DNA of 64,000 bases from Enterococcus sp. MMGLQ5-1 (GCF_013155265.1 NZ_JABJXU010000001.1:186001-250000), one strand, 5' to 3'; positions 18,931 through 27,787 are shown, counted from the stretch's first letter. Numbers and translations are program-made. Notes: generated by a model from the letters alone, not told the origin.

Positions 18931-19900
18931 TTACAAAAGTAAGTTAGCCATTTCTGATAATTCCTTTGGTGACTTATAATTAAATATTTTTCTAGGATAA
19001 CTGTTTATCCAATTTTGTATTTTTGTCACAGCCTTTGCTGTGGTCTTTTTATTTCCTTTTGGTAACCACCTTCTAATCATTCTGTTTACATTTTCGCTTG
19101 TGCCTCGTTCATAAAAATCATATGGATATGCAAAATAAATTGGACAGTCAATCGCTTCCTCCAATCGCATAAATTCAGAACCATTATCAGCCGTAATCGA
19201 TTTAAATTGATATTATCTCTTTAGTTTAATTATCTCTTGGTTAACACTTTCAGTAGTTTTATTTGGAATTAGCCGAATGATTTCATATTGGGTTTTTCTA
19301 TCTGTTAACGTTAATAATTGTTGTCCTTTTTGATGATTTAAAATAACTAAATCTATCTCAAAATGTTCAGCTTCTACCCTTTGATTTGCTTCCTCAGGTC
19401 TTAAATCAATCGAAAACGTTCCTTTTTTTCGTGGCATTTTTTCGATGACTTTGCCCTATTTTTTCTCTTTTCTAGGATACAGTAAATTTCTTTTAGAGAT
19501 TTTTGAAATCCAGCCTTTATCAATCCAAGAGCAGATGGTGCTGAAAGATGGCATCGTATGGTCTTGTCTAATGATTTCAGGCGAGATTTTATCTAAAATC
19601 ATTTCTCTGATTTTTGTTTCTTTTTTAGCCGTCCAATTGTCTGTTGCGCCCACCGCTTTGCGTTTTTATCATAATTCTTTTGAGCAACCTGCCAAGAGTA
19701 TTCCGTTTCACCACCAGAATAGGTTAAATCAATCCAGCCTAGTTTGATTTCATTGTGAATGGTTTTGGGAGCTTTACCGAGTCTTTAGGCGATTTCTCGA
19801 TTACTTAGTTTTTCTTGATTCTTCCACATACCAATTAATTATCGTTCACTTTTTGTAATATGTTTGCCTTTTGTGATACTATTAAAATGCATTCTCATAT
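18931..19900 (-). pseudogene. IS30 transposase remnant
   Basis: Three out-of-phase fragments cover an IS30 transposase. The N-terminal HTH region is near 19456-19653 (ISPEIIRQDHTMPSFSTICSW). The DDE start is near 19213-19437 (EAEHFEIDLVI, LTLTDRKTQYEIIR). The C-terminus is near 18931-19170 (YDFYERGTSENVNRMIRRWL, the catalytic-Glu region). Frameshifts and stops separate them, and the first DDE segment is followed by a gap. It is a clear pseudogene. Confidence 0.85.
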
Positions 19901-19979
19901 ACTCCTTATTTTGTCGTTATTATAAGTGTACACGAGGATGTTTTTATTTTGGCTAGAGTGGCTAACTTGATACTACAAT
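18931..19979 (-). mobile_element. IS30-family element, degenerate
   Basis: About 1.05 kb, bordered by inverted repeats containing AAGTTAGCCA (18941-18950) and TGGCTAACTT (19959-19968). The transposase frame is broken into at least three pieces, so this copy cannot transpose on its own. Exact ends are approximate. It separates the DUF262 gene from the remaining island genes and appears to have removed the DUF262 partner gene. Confidence 0.8.
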
Positions 19980-20021
19980 ATGTAAAATTAATAATTAAAA
20001 AAAAACACCTCTTGACAATAT

Positions 20022-20050
20022 AAAAAAGCTGTCCTATTTCTAGAACAGAT
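20022..20050 (-). terminator. Terminator for the coiled-coil membrane protein gene
   Basis: On the minus strand CTGTTCTA and TAGGACAG enclose a GAAA tetraloop and are followed by six T. It lies 15 bp after the stop of the gene to its right. Confidence 0.85.
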
Positions 20051-20064
20051 TCTTTTATTATTGT

Positions 20065-20964
20065 TTAGTTGCTAGGTTGAATCACTGCACCATCTGGTAC
20101 ATCTACTGGGCTTGTTGCCCAACCGACACCGTTGTTTGTATCTGGGACAACACCAACGTTCCAACCACCTAATGTTTGATCACCGTTGCCAGCGGTGACA
20201 CTACCGTCTGGATTTTGTTGTGTCCATGTTCCAGCACCATCGCCCGTATAGTCAATTCTCCCATTATTATCTGAACTATACGAGTCAGTTGAACTGTCAG
20301 ATTGATATGAGGATGAATCACTTGAACTAACATTACCTGAACTTGATTGCCCATAGTCTGCTGAATTTTGAGTTTCAGTAATTGCTTCTGTCTGTTGCTT
20401 TGCCTCGTTCTCAATTTTTTCTTTTTCAATCTTTTCATCTATTGATTTCTGTAAACTAGCAATTTGAGCATTTTCAACATTCAACATATTTTTTAATTTT
20501 TGTGTGAACTCATTGATTTGTACTTTTGTAAAAATTTCAGTCATATTATTGATTTTATCAATTTCAATTTGAATAGATTTTGTATTAGTTTGCAAGTTTG
20601 AAATTTCATTAAATCTCTTATCTTTATCAGAGATGAACAATTCTGAAATAATTTTATTCTCTAAATTACTAAAATCTTTTTTGTTTAACTTGATACATTT
20701 TAATTGAAGTAGTTTTGCTTCTTTTGTCGATAACTTAAGCTTTGATAATTCATTAAATACTGTTTGAGAATTAGTGTTTTCAACTGAAAAATTCTTTTGA
20801 AGCCTATTAATTTCTTGTTTTTCTTGAATAAGTTTTTGCTTATATTTTTGTGCTAATTTAACTTCATTCTGATATTGAATATTACTATAAATGCCATAAC
20901 TAATCGCACAAAGTAGTAATCCTAAAGTGATTATGCCAAGAATTATTTTTCGATTTATTTTCAT
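20065..20964 (-). CDS. Membrane-anchored coiled-coil protein with Ser-rich linker
   Basis: The protein (about 299 aa) has one N-terminal membrane helix (KIILGIITLGLLLCAISYGI), then a long charged coiled coil (about residues 30-195), a Ser/Asp-rich linker, and a Gly/Asn/Trp-rich C-terminal segment containing GTWTQQNPDGSVTAGNG. Topology suggests a lipid-anchored or single-pass protein with its bulk outside the cell. The start at 20964 is chosen because GGAGG lies 11 bases upstream; earlier in-frame ATGs at 20982 and 20991 overlap the preceding gene. It forms a pair with the HTH gene upstream. No family was recognised. Confidence 0.6.
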   Translation of the reverse strand: MKINRKIILGIITLGLLLCAISYGIYSNIQYQNEVKLAQKYKQKLIQEKQEINRLQKNFSVENTNSQTVFNELSKLKLSTKEAKLLQLKCIKLNKKDFSNLENKIISELFISDKDKRFNEISNLQTNTKSIQIEIDKINNMTEIFTKVQINEFTQKLKNMLNVENAQIASLQKSIDEKIEKEKIENEAKQQTEAITETQNSADYGQSSSGNVSSSDSSSYQSDSSTDSYSSDNNGRIDYTGDGAGTWTQQNPDGSVTAGNGDQTLGGWNVGVVPDTNNGVGWATSPVDVPDGAVIQPSN

Positions 20965-20984
20965 CTCTTTGTTTTCCTCCATTT

Positions 20985-21725
20985 TTAACAATCAAATTGT
21001 TCAATTAAATTACTCACAAAAAATGGAATTAGTCTAATCTCTACGAATTTTTCAAATGCTTGATTTAATTTTTGATAGCCTAAATAATCATTTAATTTTG
21101 TACCCCCGATATCAGAAGCCTTTTGAACATCAAGAACTGATCTAGTTCCTTTAGTGTCAACAATTTCATATATCATCCCATTAGGATTTTTCAAATATTT
21201 TTCGGAAAATATGGCTCTTGTAAAATCAATAAATTCTTTAGAAAAATCTTCTTTTATTTCTTCATAAAGCATTGAAATTTTTTTAGACAGCTCAATTTCT
21301 GGTCGACAGTTCATTAAATCAGAACAAACATTTCTGATTCTTTTATTCTGGCTCTTTAAACTATCTAATATTATATTTTGAAAAAGTTGAGGTAGATAGT
21401 CTTGTATTTCTTTATTATTTCCCCATAAAATTTCATGAATCGTACTAAAATTAAGATTATTCAAAAATGCTTGGTAATATAAATCTGCATTTTTTGAGGG
21501 AATTAAGTATAAATTTTTACCATTTTCACGTTTATCATTTAGTATCTTTGAAATTATACTTACATCAACCTTATTGTAGTTTGGCGCTTCATTATACTCA
21601 ATTTGATTTTTAAATCCTGCAACTTGATAATTACTTTTTAAACCTAGTTTTTCCTTTTTTAATTGTAATCTCTTAGAAGTTAATTGATAAATAAAATTAG
21701 TAGTATTTTCAAAGTCCTTACTCAT
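20985..21725 (-). CDS. Putative HTH protein of unknown function
   Basis: About 246 residues. The N-terminal third (SKRLQLKKEKLGLKSNYQVA and VSIISKILNDKRENGKNLYL) resembles a modified XRE-type helix-turn-helix followed by a loop and IHEILWGNN, a pattern seen in accessory proteins of streptococcal and enterococcal islands. The rest is helical and unassigned. ATG 21725 is preceded by GGGGGAG. The next gene starts at its 3' end, so the two are likely cotranscribed. The pair might be a two-component accessory system, but no function is known. Confidence 0.5.
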   Translation of the reverse strand: MSKDFENTTNFIYQLTSKRLQLKKEKLGLKSNYQVAGFKNQIEYNEAPNYNKVDVSIISKILNDKRENGKNLYLIPSKNADLYYQAFLNNLNFSTIHEILWGNNKEIQDYLPQLFQNIILDSLKSQNKRIRNVCSDLMNCRPEIELSKKISMLYEEIKEDFSKEFIDFTRAIFSEKYLKNPNGMIYEIVDTKGTRSVLDVQKASDIGGTKLNDYLGYQKLNQAFEKFVEIRLIPFFVSNLIEQFDC

Positions 21726-21873
21726 TACAAACTCCCCCAATTATAAAAAATAGTTTAAGAAAACATTTTTTCTCATTAAATTAAATAAAATACATTTAAC
21801 GCTAATTTTATTATAACAAAAATGTTGAGTATTTTTTGACCTAATTTTTATTTTGGAGAATACTGTTAAAAAA

Positions 21874-21897
21874 TAAAAAAGCCCTGTTAGACAGAGC
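21874..21897 (-). terminator. Terminator of the HEPN-RT-AbiC operon
   Basis: On the minus strand GCTCTGT pairs with ACAGGGC around a CTA loop and is followed by six T. It is 28 bp after the Abi-C gene stop and defines the 3' end of the three-gene operon. Confidence 0.85.
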
Positions 21898-21925
21898 ACG
21901 AATAAATTTATAGAGTATGAATAAA

Positions 21926-22708
21926 TTAAAATGGCAGGGCATCATCAGGAAATGATTCTTTAGGAAATTTATTTTCATAAAAATTTATCAAAAATAAACC
22001 AACTGTAGCACAAGCATTTATAACAAAGTAAGCATACAAAGGTTCATCAATTAAATATTTATCTGAATCTTGACCATGATGTAATGTCTTGTCGCTCCTC
22101 AAATCTTCAATGGCCTTTGAAACAGAAGTTAATGAATTACCAATACTTTTCATTTCATTAGGCATTTCAACACTATTTGAATTTAATTCAAACTTTTTCA
22201 GTATTTCTTTGACAAGTTTTCCATTTGTTAATTTTGAAGCATCTATATCTGAAAATCTTTCATCTCTCAATATCTCTTTGATGATGCTTTCAAGTACAGA
22301 ATTAGCATTTCCTACTGATTCAGCAGGGTCTTTTTCTATATTATGAAATGCTTTTTCAAAACTAGTAGAAGCATTCTTATAATCGCTTTTAAGTTTATTT
22401 TTAAAGATTGGAATTGTTGGAATAAAATCAGGAGTTTCAATTCCCAAATCGATTGCAATTTTTAATAATTTATCAGGAACTTCCGTTGCAATATTCCTAA
22501 GAGTCGCCTTTAAGTTTATTTTGCCTAAATTATCACCTTTATCAAAATATATAGTATAAAAATCACCATCTCCAAAATTGTTATAAGTATCGCGATTCAT
22601 CTCTATGTACTGTTCTATATCCTCAAAATTTTTATAGCGTTCACAGATTATTTTTTCCAGTTTTTTTATTAATTCCATTCTATATGCTGGAGAAATACGA
22701 TTTTTCAA
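21926..22708 (-). CDS. Abi-C (HEPN superfamily) protein
   Basis: The 260-residue protein carries a C-terminal abortive-infection C domain: the helix AVGNANSVLESIIKEIL-type segment (about residue 145), then TLHHGQDSDKYLI and a final hydrophobic helix ACATVGLFLINFYE. Abi-C domains belong to the HEPN superfamily; the RSDKTLHHG stretch gives an Rx5H motif that could be an RNase site. It uses a TTG start with AAGGGAG upstream. It is the last gene of the HEPN-like, RT, Abi-C operon (47-bp gap after the RT) and is followed by a terminator. A toxic effector role is inferred. Confidence 0.75.
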   Translation of the reverse strand: MKNRISPAYRMELIKKLEKIICERYKNFEDIEQYIEMNRDTYNNFGDGDFYTIYFDKGDNLGKINLKATLRNIATEVPDKLLKIAIDLGIETPDFIPTIPIFKNKLKSDYKNASTSFEKAFHNIEKDPAESVGNANSVLESIIKEILRDERFSDIDASKLTNGKLVKEILKKFELNSNSVEMPNEMKSIGNSLTSVSKAIEDLRSDKTLHHGQDSDKYLIDEPLYAYFVINACATVGLFLINFYENKFPKESFPDDALPF

Positions 22709-22755
22709 TTTTAACTCCCTTAATTATTAATTATATAAATATTTTTTTGAATATT

Positions 22756-24534
22756 CTAAAAATATTTGAAATTATTATTCTTCCCACAATCTACAAATCC
22801 TATATTCAAATCAAGCAATGTTTTATAAAACTTATTGATATTTAATTGACTTCCCTGTGTTAGAATAAAATCTGAATTCAATTCTGAACGGATTCCAGTT
22901 TTTCCAGAATGGTAAGATTTAGAATTAAGGAAACAATTTACATCTTTTTTTAAGATTAAATTATTTTTTATTAAAAAGTAAATAAAATACCTAAAATACC
23001 AAAATTTTTCTGAAAATCTTGATTGATTTGCATAATTTGAGTGTGTTTTTTCAAATAATTGATTAATTTTATCAAGTAATAGATTTATATCTAACTTTCT
23101 TTTTAAATATATAATAGTTAATAGACAAAGTGAAAAATCATCAATTGTTTCATCTATTATCTCTAAAATTTCTTTTCTTTTTAAAAATTTAACAGTATTT
23201 ATATCAAATTGTACTATGTAAAGTAGAATTTGATATATTTCTTGATTAAATTTATTCTTTTTATAATATGATAATTTATTTTTTAATTTCAAGCAAGATT
23301 CGTTGAAATAATTTTGGATAATTTGTTTGGCACCTTTCCTTGATTGTTTCTGTACAAATAAATGTTCGAATAGATCCATAAATCGATTTGTCAATTCTGT
23401 TTTTTTCATAGAGATATCTAATAATTTTTCTAATAAACAAGTTTTTGTTTTAGGATTAACATAAATAAATAAATCATCTATTTTATCTTGACTAAGTACA
23501 CTATCGAAAACAATATTTTTTTGTAAACCCGAAAAAATAATCTTTAATGCTCCTTTGTTTCCTTGACTCTCTTCTGAGATACACAAATCTATATAGTCTG
23601 AAATAATAGATCTCTGCACACTAGATTTTTGATTAGTAAATTTATGATTATTAAAATAATTAAAAATTTGTGCCTTACTTTTACTATTTTTTAATGGAAA
23701 TTTTTCAACTACCGTTTTTTCTGCATTAATATATAAATTATGCTCTCTACATAATAAATTGATATTTTCTAAAAATTCCTCCTTTTCTAAATCTGTTGTA
23801 TACGAAAAGGTAAAATCATCAACATATCTTGCATATCGAAATCCTTTACTCTCCATTTTTTTATCTAAATGACACATATATAACTCCGCAATAATTCTAG
23901 AAGCTAAGTTTCCAGTTGGAATTCCATGTGTTTCTCCATATTGACATGCTTCAATCAATCTATCTAACTTATTAGCAAATATATTGATATTCGCTTTATT
24001 TGCTTTGGCATAGGGCTTTCCAATAATCATCCAAGGAATACTATGTGTATACAACGTATGGTAAAAATTAGACAAATCAATATGTAATTGCTTATCTCCT
24101 GAATGTAAAAGTTTTTGTTTTATTTCATCTGTAGTGGAAAATTTATATTTTGGAGAATCAAAAAATTTTGAAGTAGAAAAACTATTATTTAAAAATATAT
24201 TTATAAATTCATCTTTGTTATCATACATAAATTTAGCCAAATTAGTATAACTGTATAAATTTGGTAATTTATACTGACGCCTAACCAGATTTTTCTTTGG
24301 AATACTAAAATATATAGGTTCAGTCACAGTTTTGGAATCATAGGGTTGAGTTAATATTAATGGTGCAATTTCAGAACAAGCACTAAAATTAAACATTTTA
24401 TAAAATGATTCATTATTAAAATAATCATCATTTTCTGTATCTTTATCACGGTTTTTCTTGTAGGCATAGTAACCGTACTTCAATAGATACTTAGGGGAAA
24501 ATATTTCATTGTAGAAATTTTCTAAATCTTTCAT
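22756..24534 (-). CDS. Abi/UG-type reverse transcriptase
   Basis: The 592-residue protein has RT motifs in order: motif A with LHIDLSNFYHTLYTHSIPW (about residue 148), motif B with GIPTGNLASRII (about 207), the catalytic YARYVDDFTF (about 235), and the K-containing NAEKTVVEKF (about 271). The YTHS(I/L)PW stretch after motif A is typical of the abortive-infection/unknown-group RTs (AbiA, AbiK, Abi-P2 relatives). The C-terminal half is all helical, like the alpha-repeat scaffold of AbiK. No maturase or HNH domain is present. Its AGGAGG site lies inside the upstream HEPN-like gene, with one base between stop and start, so translation is coupled. Confidence 0.85.
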   Translation of the reverse strand: MKDLENFYNEIFSPKYLLKYGYYAYKKNRDKDTENDDYFNNESFYKMFNFSACSEIAPLILTQPYDSKTVTEPIYFSIPKKNLVRRQYKLPNLYSYTNLAKFMYDNKDEFINIFLNNSFSTSKFFDSPKYKFSTTDEIKQKLLHSGDKQLHIDLSNFYHTLYTHSIPWMIIGKPYAKANKANINIFANKLDRLIEACQYGETHGIPTGNLASRIIAELYMCHLDKKMESKGFRYARYVDDFTFSYTTDLEKEEFLENINLLCREHNLYINAEKTVVEKFPLKNSKSKAQIFNYFNNHKFTNQKSSVQRSIISDYIDLCISEESQGNKGALKIIFSGLQKNIVFDSVLSQDKIDDLFIYVNPKTKTCLLEKLLDISMKKTELTNRFMDLFEHLFVQKQSRKGAKQIIQNYFNESCLKLKNKLSYYKKNKFNQEIYQILLYIVQFDINTVKFLKRKEILEIIDETIDDFSLCLLTIIYLKRKLDINLLLDKINQLFEKTHSNYANQSRFSEKFWYFRYFIYFLIKNNLILKKDVNCFLNSKSYHSGKTGIRSELNSDFILTQGSQLNINKFYKTLLDLNIGFVDCGKNNNFKYF

Positions 24535-24535
24535 T

Positions 24536-25159
24536 TTAAAAAATGCCTCCTCTCTGATTTAGTACTAAAATTAATACATCTATACATGAATAAATTAGTT
24601 GCCTAAGTTCTAAATATTGTTCATTATTAAATTTAGTATTAGAACCATATACTGTTAATTCAAATTTTTCATTTTCTAAATCTTGATAAATGGAATAGAA
24701 ATGTTTTATTGTTGGATGAACATATCGGGACAAATTTTGATAAGATTCGCTTACGTCATATTTAACTTTACTTTTAAAAATTTTGCAGAGCTCTTTTCCA
24801 GTCACTCTCCAGCGTTTTCCATTTTTATTTGGTGCTTTTGTTAGCTCTCCAGTTTTTAAATATTCTTCAAAAAATGAATGATAGTCATAGTTAGGAACTT
24901 GTAAAAAATAAATAAGCGACATCGTTGCATCCAATAAAGAACGTGTTAATATTGTACAAGGAATGAATCTTTTTCCAAAATAGCAACTTTCAATATCGTC
25001 AGTTAATTCCATTGTAAAATTAATTATTGGAATTACAAAAAAATCATCTTGAAATATTTTTTCACTTTTATATGCATTAAATAGCTCCTGTTTCAAAGCA
25101 TCATTAATTTTTATATCCTTATTGTCCCCATTGATTTTTATATAAAAATGTTCTTCCAT
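24536..25159 (-). CDS. HEPN-like (DUF5677-type) partner of the RT
   Basis: About 207 residues, helical. RFIPCTILTRSLLDATMSLI (mid-protein) and YQNLSRYVHPTIKHF (about residue 150) are features of HEPN-like/DUF5677 helical proteins that sit beside toxins or nucleic-acid enzymes; a clean Rx4-6H motif is not present, so it may be non-catalytic. It is the first gene of the operon and is coupled to the RT. The ATG at 25159 is favoured because GGGAGAG lies six bases upstream. Function is unknown; it may be a regulator, antitoxin or RNA-binding subunit. Confidence 0.6.
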   Translation of the reverse strand: MEEHFYIKINGDNKDIKINDALKQELFNAYKSEKIFQDDFFVIPIINFTMELTDDIESCYFGKRFIPCTILTRSLLDATMSLIYFLQVPNYDYHSFFEEYLKTGELTKAPNKNGKRWRVTGKELCKIFKSKVKYDVSESYQNLSRYVHPTIKHFYSIYQDLENEKFELTVYGSNTKFNNEQYLELRQLIYSCIDVLILVLNQRGGIF

Positions 25160-25226
25160 CATTTTCTCTCCCAATACTATTATTTTGGATATTTACTCAA
25201 TTTTTAATCTCATAATAGCATATCAA

Positions 25227-25261
25227 ATAAAAACACCACTACCAAATTTGATAGTGGTGTT
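25227..25261 (-). terminator. Terminator insulating the RT operon
   Basis: AACACCACTA (25232-25241) pairs with TAGTGGTGTT (25252-25261); on the minus strand it is followed by five T. It would stop transcription entering element 1 from the right, so the RT operon promoter lies between it and 25160. Confidence 0.8.
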
Positions 25262-25284
25262 AGTTTTCAGTTTCCATCATTTTC

Positions 25285-25329
25285 TTGGCGGGATTTTTGG
25301 CGGGGAATCATTTTAAATCCCGCCAAAAC
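25285..25329. repeat. Arm-type repeats, right end of element 1
   Basis: TTGGCGGGATTTTTGGCGGGG (two direct copies with 12-bp period) is followed by an inverted copy at 25315-25329. The direct pair matches the pair at 16617-16637 with one difference. Confidence 0.75.
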
Positions 25330-25394
25330 ATACCTTCCTATAACTTGTAAACCCTATTAAATCAGCGTAAAAACTTCAATTTTATTATATTGAT

Positions 25395-25405
25395 TATTCC
25401 CACTC
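25395..25405. other. guaA-type attachment core between elements 1 and 2
   Basis: TATTCCCACTC is identical to the cores at 16545 and 61604. Bases to its right (CGTG) differ from guaA, as expected for an element-derived end. It is the internal junction of the tandem array. Confidence 0.85.
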
Positions 25406-25498
25406 CGTGTTTTGCTAATACAATATCATGCAATATCGTTGGTATCAAATAATTTTAAAAACAATAAAACACTATAAAATTATCACATTTGATATAAA

Positions 25499-25516
25499 GT
25501 GTGCCATCTGTGTGCC
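25499..25516. repeat. Arm-type repeats, left end of ICE
   Basis: GTGTGCC occurs at 25499-25505 and 25510-25516 (11-bp period), 94 bp inside the core. The same motif and spacing recur beside the integrase gene at the right end. Confidence 0.75.
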
Positions 25517-25562
25517 GCTATTTAAAGTAGTTTGTTGGTGGAACGAGAAATCGTTCCATTTT

Positions 25563-27323
25563 TCATGGTTTATCGTTGTATAAATATTTTATTTTTCGAA
25601 ATAATGCTTCTGAAACCATTCGATTAACACGATTTATTGTGTCAACGGAGATATTGGTACTATCATCAACTAAGTCTCCATGAGTTAGCTGGTTACGATA
25701 ATTTCTCACAGTTTTAATATCCGCTCTATTTTTTTCTGTTAATTCAAGTTCAATACTTTTGTAAAAAGAGTTAATTGTTTCCAAAAAAGAATGGGAATTA
25801 ATAGAGTTTCTTACAATTCTTTCAATATTATCAGATGAATCTGAGAAATCACTATTATTTAGAGAGGTTTTAATTATTAAAATTAGAGAGTTTAATTCAT
25901 TTTTTCTAAATTTTTTAGGCAGTGATATAAACGAGCTAAAATATTCCATAGATGTGTTTGTAAAGAACACCTTTTCATTAATATTGTTTGTCTTCCAGCT
26001 TAATGAGATCCATTTTAGAGATTCAAGAATCTTTTTTTCGATACTATTTAAACTGTCGGACAATATGTTACTTATGAACTTTTGAAACCAAGAATTGTTA
26101 TTAATTGAATTTTCAGTTTCTAAACTTAACTCAATTTGTTGAAATGGAGCACTTTCTTTAGTGTCAAATGCATAAAAAGATTTAGTATTATTTTCTTCTT
26201 CGACAAAATACGAGGTACTTAATTCCATATTTTGATTTTTTGTGTAATAAAACCAATTATTTTCGTCTTTAGAATTGTTATACAAATCCCAAAAAAGATC
26301 ATTTTTATTCTGCGTATTAAATAAATAGATAAATTTCTCTAATTTGCTTTTAGCGATGTTATATGCTAAATCTTTGTCAGTAGCAGTTTCTTTTATACAA
26401 ATGAAAGTGTCCGAATTTGGAAATATTTTGAGTATAGTCTTAAGATTACAATTAAACTTTTTTGAAAGTTCTTTTTTAGATATGAAAAAGAATGATTCAT
26501 CTATTGAAACTGATTCAGTATTTTTTATAAAAGTATTATTCAATCCAATAATTATGTTAAACGTTAGATTACTAGTATTTTCTTCAAAACCATGAAATTT
26601 TACTTGGATACTTGAGTCATTTAAAATTGATCGCATAGGTGCATGGATTGTAGTTTCTCCGAAACTTTGAGGACCAACTTTGGTATTTAATTCTTCATCA
26701 AGAGTACTAACTAAGTGATAGTAACTGTTATCTTGTATTTTTTTCTTCATGATAAAAGAGTAGGAATGAATTTCTTCGTTTTTATTGTTTTTTATGAATA
26801 TACCAAAATTATGTGATAGATTTATTTTATTTAATTTATCAGGAGAGACAATTATTGGCATTCTTCCATATGGTAAATTTATTTTATTATTTATTATATA
26901 CAATTCATTTATTTCAAGTGGAAAATTTGAATTTATTGATACTGAATTAAAACTCCTTTGTCTTGTTTTTTTTATTACCAATTTATTATCTATGATTTGA
27001 TTTTCTTGAAATTTTTGGAGAATAGGAATTAATTTTGAGGGGATATTATCTTTTGAATCAAAATAATCCAATTCTAGTGGCAAAGTTTTATAACATGCAG
27101 TTAATAGCCAAAAAATATCATCTTTATAAATGAGAGAAATTGTTTTGTTAGTAATGTCATACCTATTCAACAAAAATTTATCTGCAAACTTGTTGTAATA
27201 AAATATAATTATCCAAATGTGTTTATTTTTTATTGCGGTGAATGTGAATACTGGATTATATGTAATTAAATTTTCAGTAATGGAAGTTTTATATATGTTA
27301 TTTAGTTCATTTTTTTTAATCAT
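25563..27323 (-). CDS. HEPN-domain protein, ApeA-like layout
   Basis: The 586-residue protein has a long N-terminal region rich in beta strands with no recognised motif, and a C-terminal helical domain (about residues 430-586) containing VRNYRNQLTHGD. RNQLTH is a canonical HEPN RNase motif (RNxxxH). This layout, a sensor-like N-terminus plus a C-terminal HEPN domain, resembles ApeA-type antiphage proteins. It is alone, on the minus strand, at the extreme left end of the ICE, a usual cargo position. An RNase-based abortive function is inferred; it could also be another ApeA-like HEPN subfamily. Confidence 0.65.
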   Translation of the reverse strand: MIKKNELNNIYKTSITENLITYNPVFTFTAIKNKHIWIIIFYYNKFADKFLLNRYDITNKTISLIYKDDIFWLLTACYKTLPLELDYFDSKDNIPSKLIPILQKFQENQIIDNKLVIKKTRQRSFNSVSINSNFPLEINELYIINNKINLPYGRMPIIVSPDKLNKINLSHNFGIFIKNNKNEEIHSYSFIMKKKIQDNSYYHLVSTLDEELNTKVGPQSFGETTIHAPMRSILNDSSIQVKFHGFEENTSNLTFNIIIGLNNTFIKNTESVSIDESFFFISKKELSKKFNCNLKTILKIFPNSDTFICIKETATDKDLAYNIAKSKLEKFIYLFNTQNKNDLFWDLYNNSKDENNWFYYTKNQNMELSTSYFVEEENNTKSFYAFDTKESAPFQQIELSLETENSINNNSWFQKFISNILSDSLNSIEKKILESLKWISLSWKTNNINEKVFFTNTSMEYFSSFISLPKKFRKNELNSLILIIKTSLNNSDFSDSSDNIERIVRNSINSHSFLETINSFYKSIELELTEKNRADIKTVRNYRNQLTHGDLVDDSTNISVDTINRVNRMVSEALFRKIKYLYNDKP

Positions 27324-27698
27324 ATAGGCTATGTCTCCCGAAAATAAATTTTTTTAATAGATATTGTTAAATTAATCAATTATTTATAATTGCAAATTCT
27401 ATCTCTATAAATGATTATGAAGTTAACTATTAAACAGAGATTCATTACTGAATAGAATATTACTATTCTTTTTATTTTATTCAATATTTAATTTTTGCCG
27501 AAACTCAATTGTTTTTGGCTTTTTCTGTTGCACTTAAATTATAAATTCAAGATTTAAAATTAGAAAATATCTGTAATTGTAATAATATTTACGCCGATTA
27601 TTATAAATGTTGTTGAGAGGGGAAAAATATTTTATACAGTGAAGATATCAATTAAATTATATATCACCCATTACTTTTAAGCCAAATAAAATAATTTT

Positions 27699-27727
27699 AA
27701 AGACAAGTGTTCAAGCTTGTCTTTTTT
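27699..27727 (+). terminator. Leader terminator/attenuator hairpin
   Basis: AAGACAAG pairs with CTTGTCTT around an 8-nt loop, followed by a T-run. It lies upstream of the short peptide ORF and the adhesin gene, in the same direction, where no gene precedes it. Confidence 0.75.
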
Positions 27728-27745
27728 CATGGAAAGGAGCTTATT

Positions 27746-27787
27746 ATGTCGATTTGGGTTAGGGGTCAGCCTATGTTTAAAGTTTAA
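27746..27787 (+). CDS. Short leader peptide candidate
   Basis: ATG after GGAAAGGAGC starts a 13-codon ORF (MSIWVRGQPMFKV, then TAA). It ends 48 bp before the adhesin start. The strong ribosome binding site argues that it is translated. It could be a leader peptide regulating downstream expression, or a relic of a longer gene. Confidence 0.45.
   Translation: MSIWVRGQPMFKV

Larger units (their letters stand above)
16545..25405. mobile_element. Element 1: decayed guaA-site island with defence cargo
   Basis: This 8.9-kb segment is bounded by the core TATTCCCACTC at both ends. Arm-type repeats TTGGCGG(G/T)ATTTTTGGCGGGG occur just inside each end (16617-16637 and 25285-25305), which no other part of the window shares. 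It contains an N-truncated integrase, a DUF262 gene, an IS30 copy, an HTH/membrane pair and the HEPN-RT-AbiC operon. No conjugation genes are present, so it would need help to move. Confidence 0.8.

Noticed and set aside
18931-19979. Active IS30 element
   Set aside because: The transposase is broken into at least three out-of-phase parts.
22756-24534. RT as a retron, group II intron or diversity-generating RT
   Set aside because: No maturase or HNH domain, no intron boundaries, no template/variable repeats and no obvious msr-msd region. Motif A context fits Abi/UG RTs.
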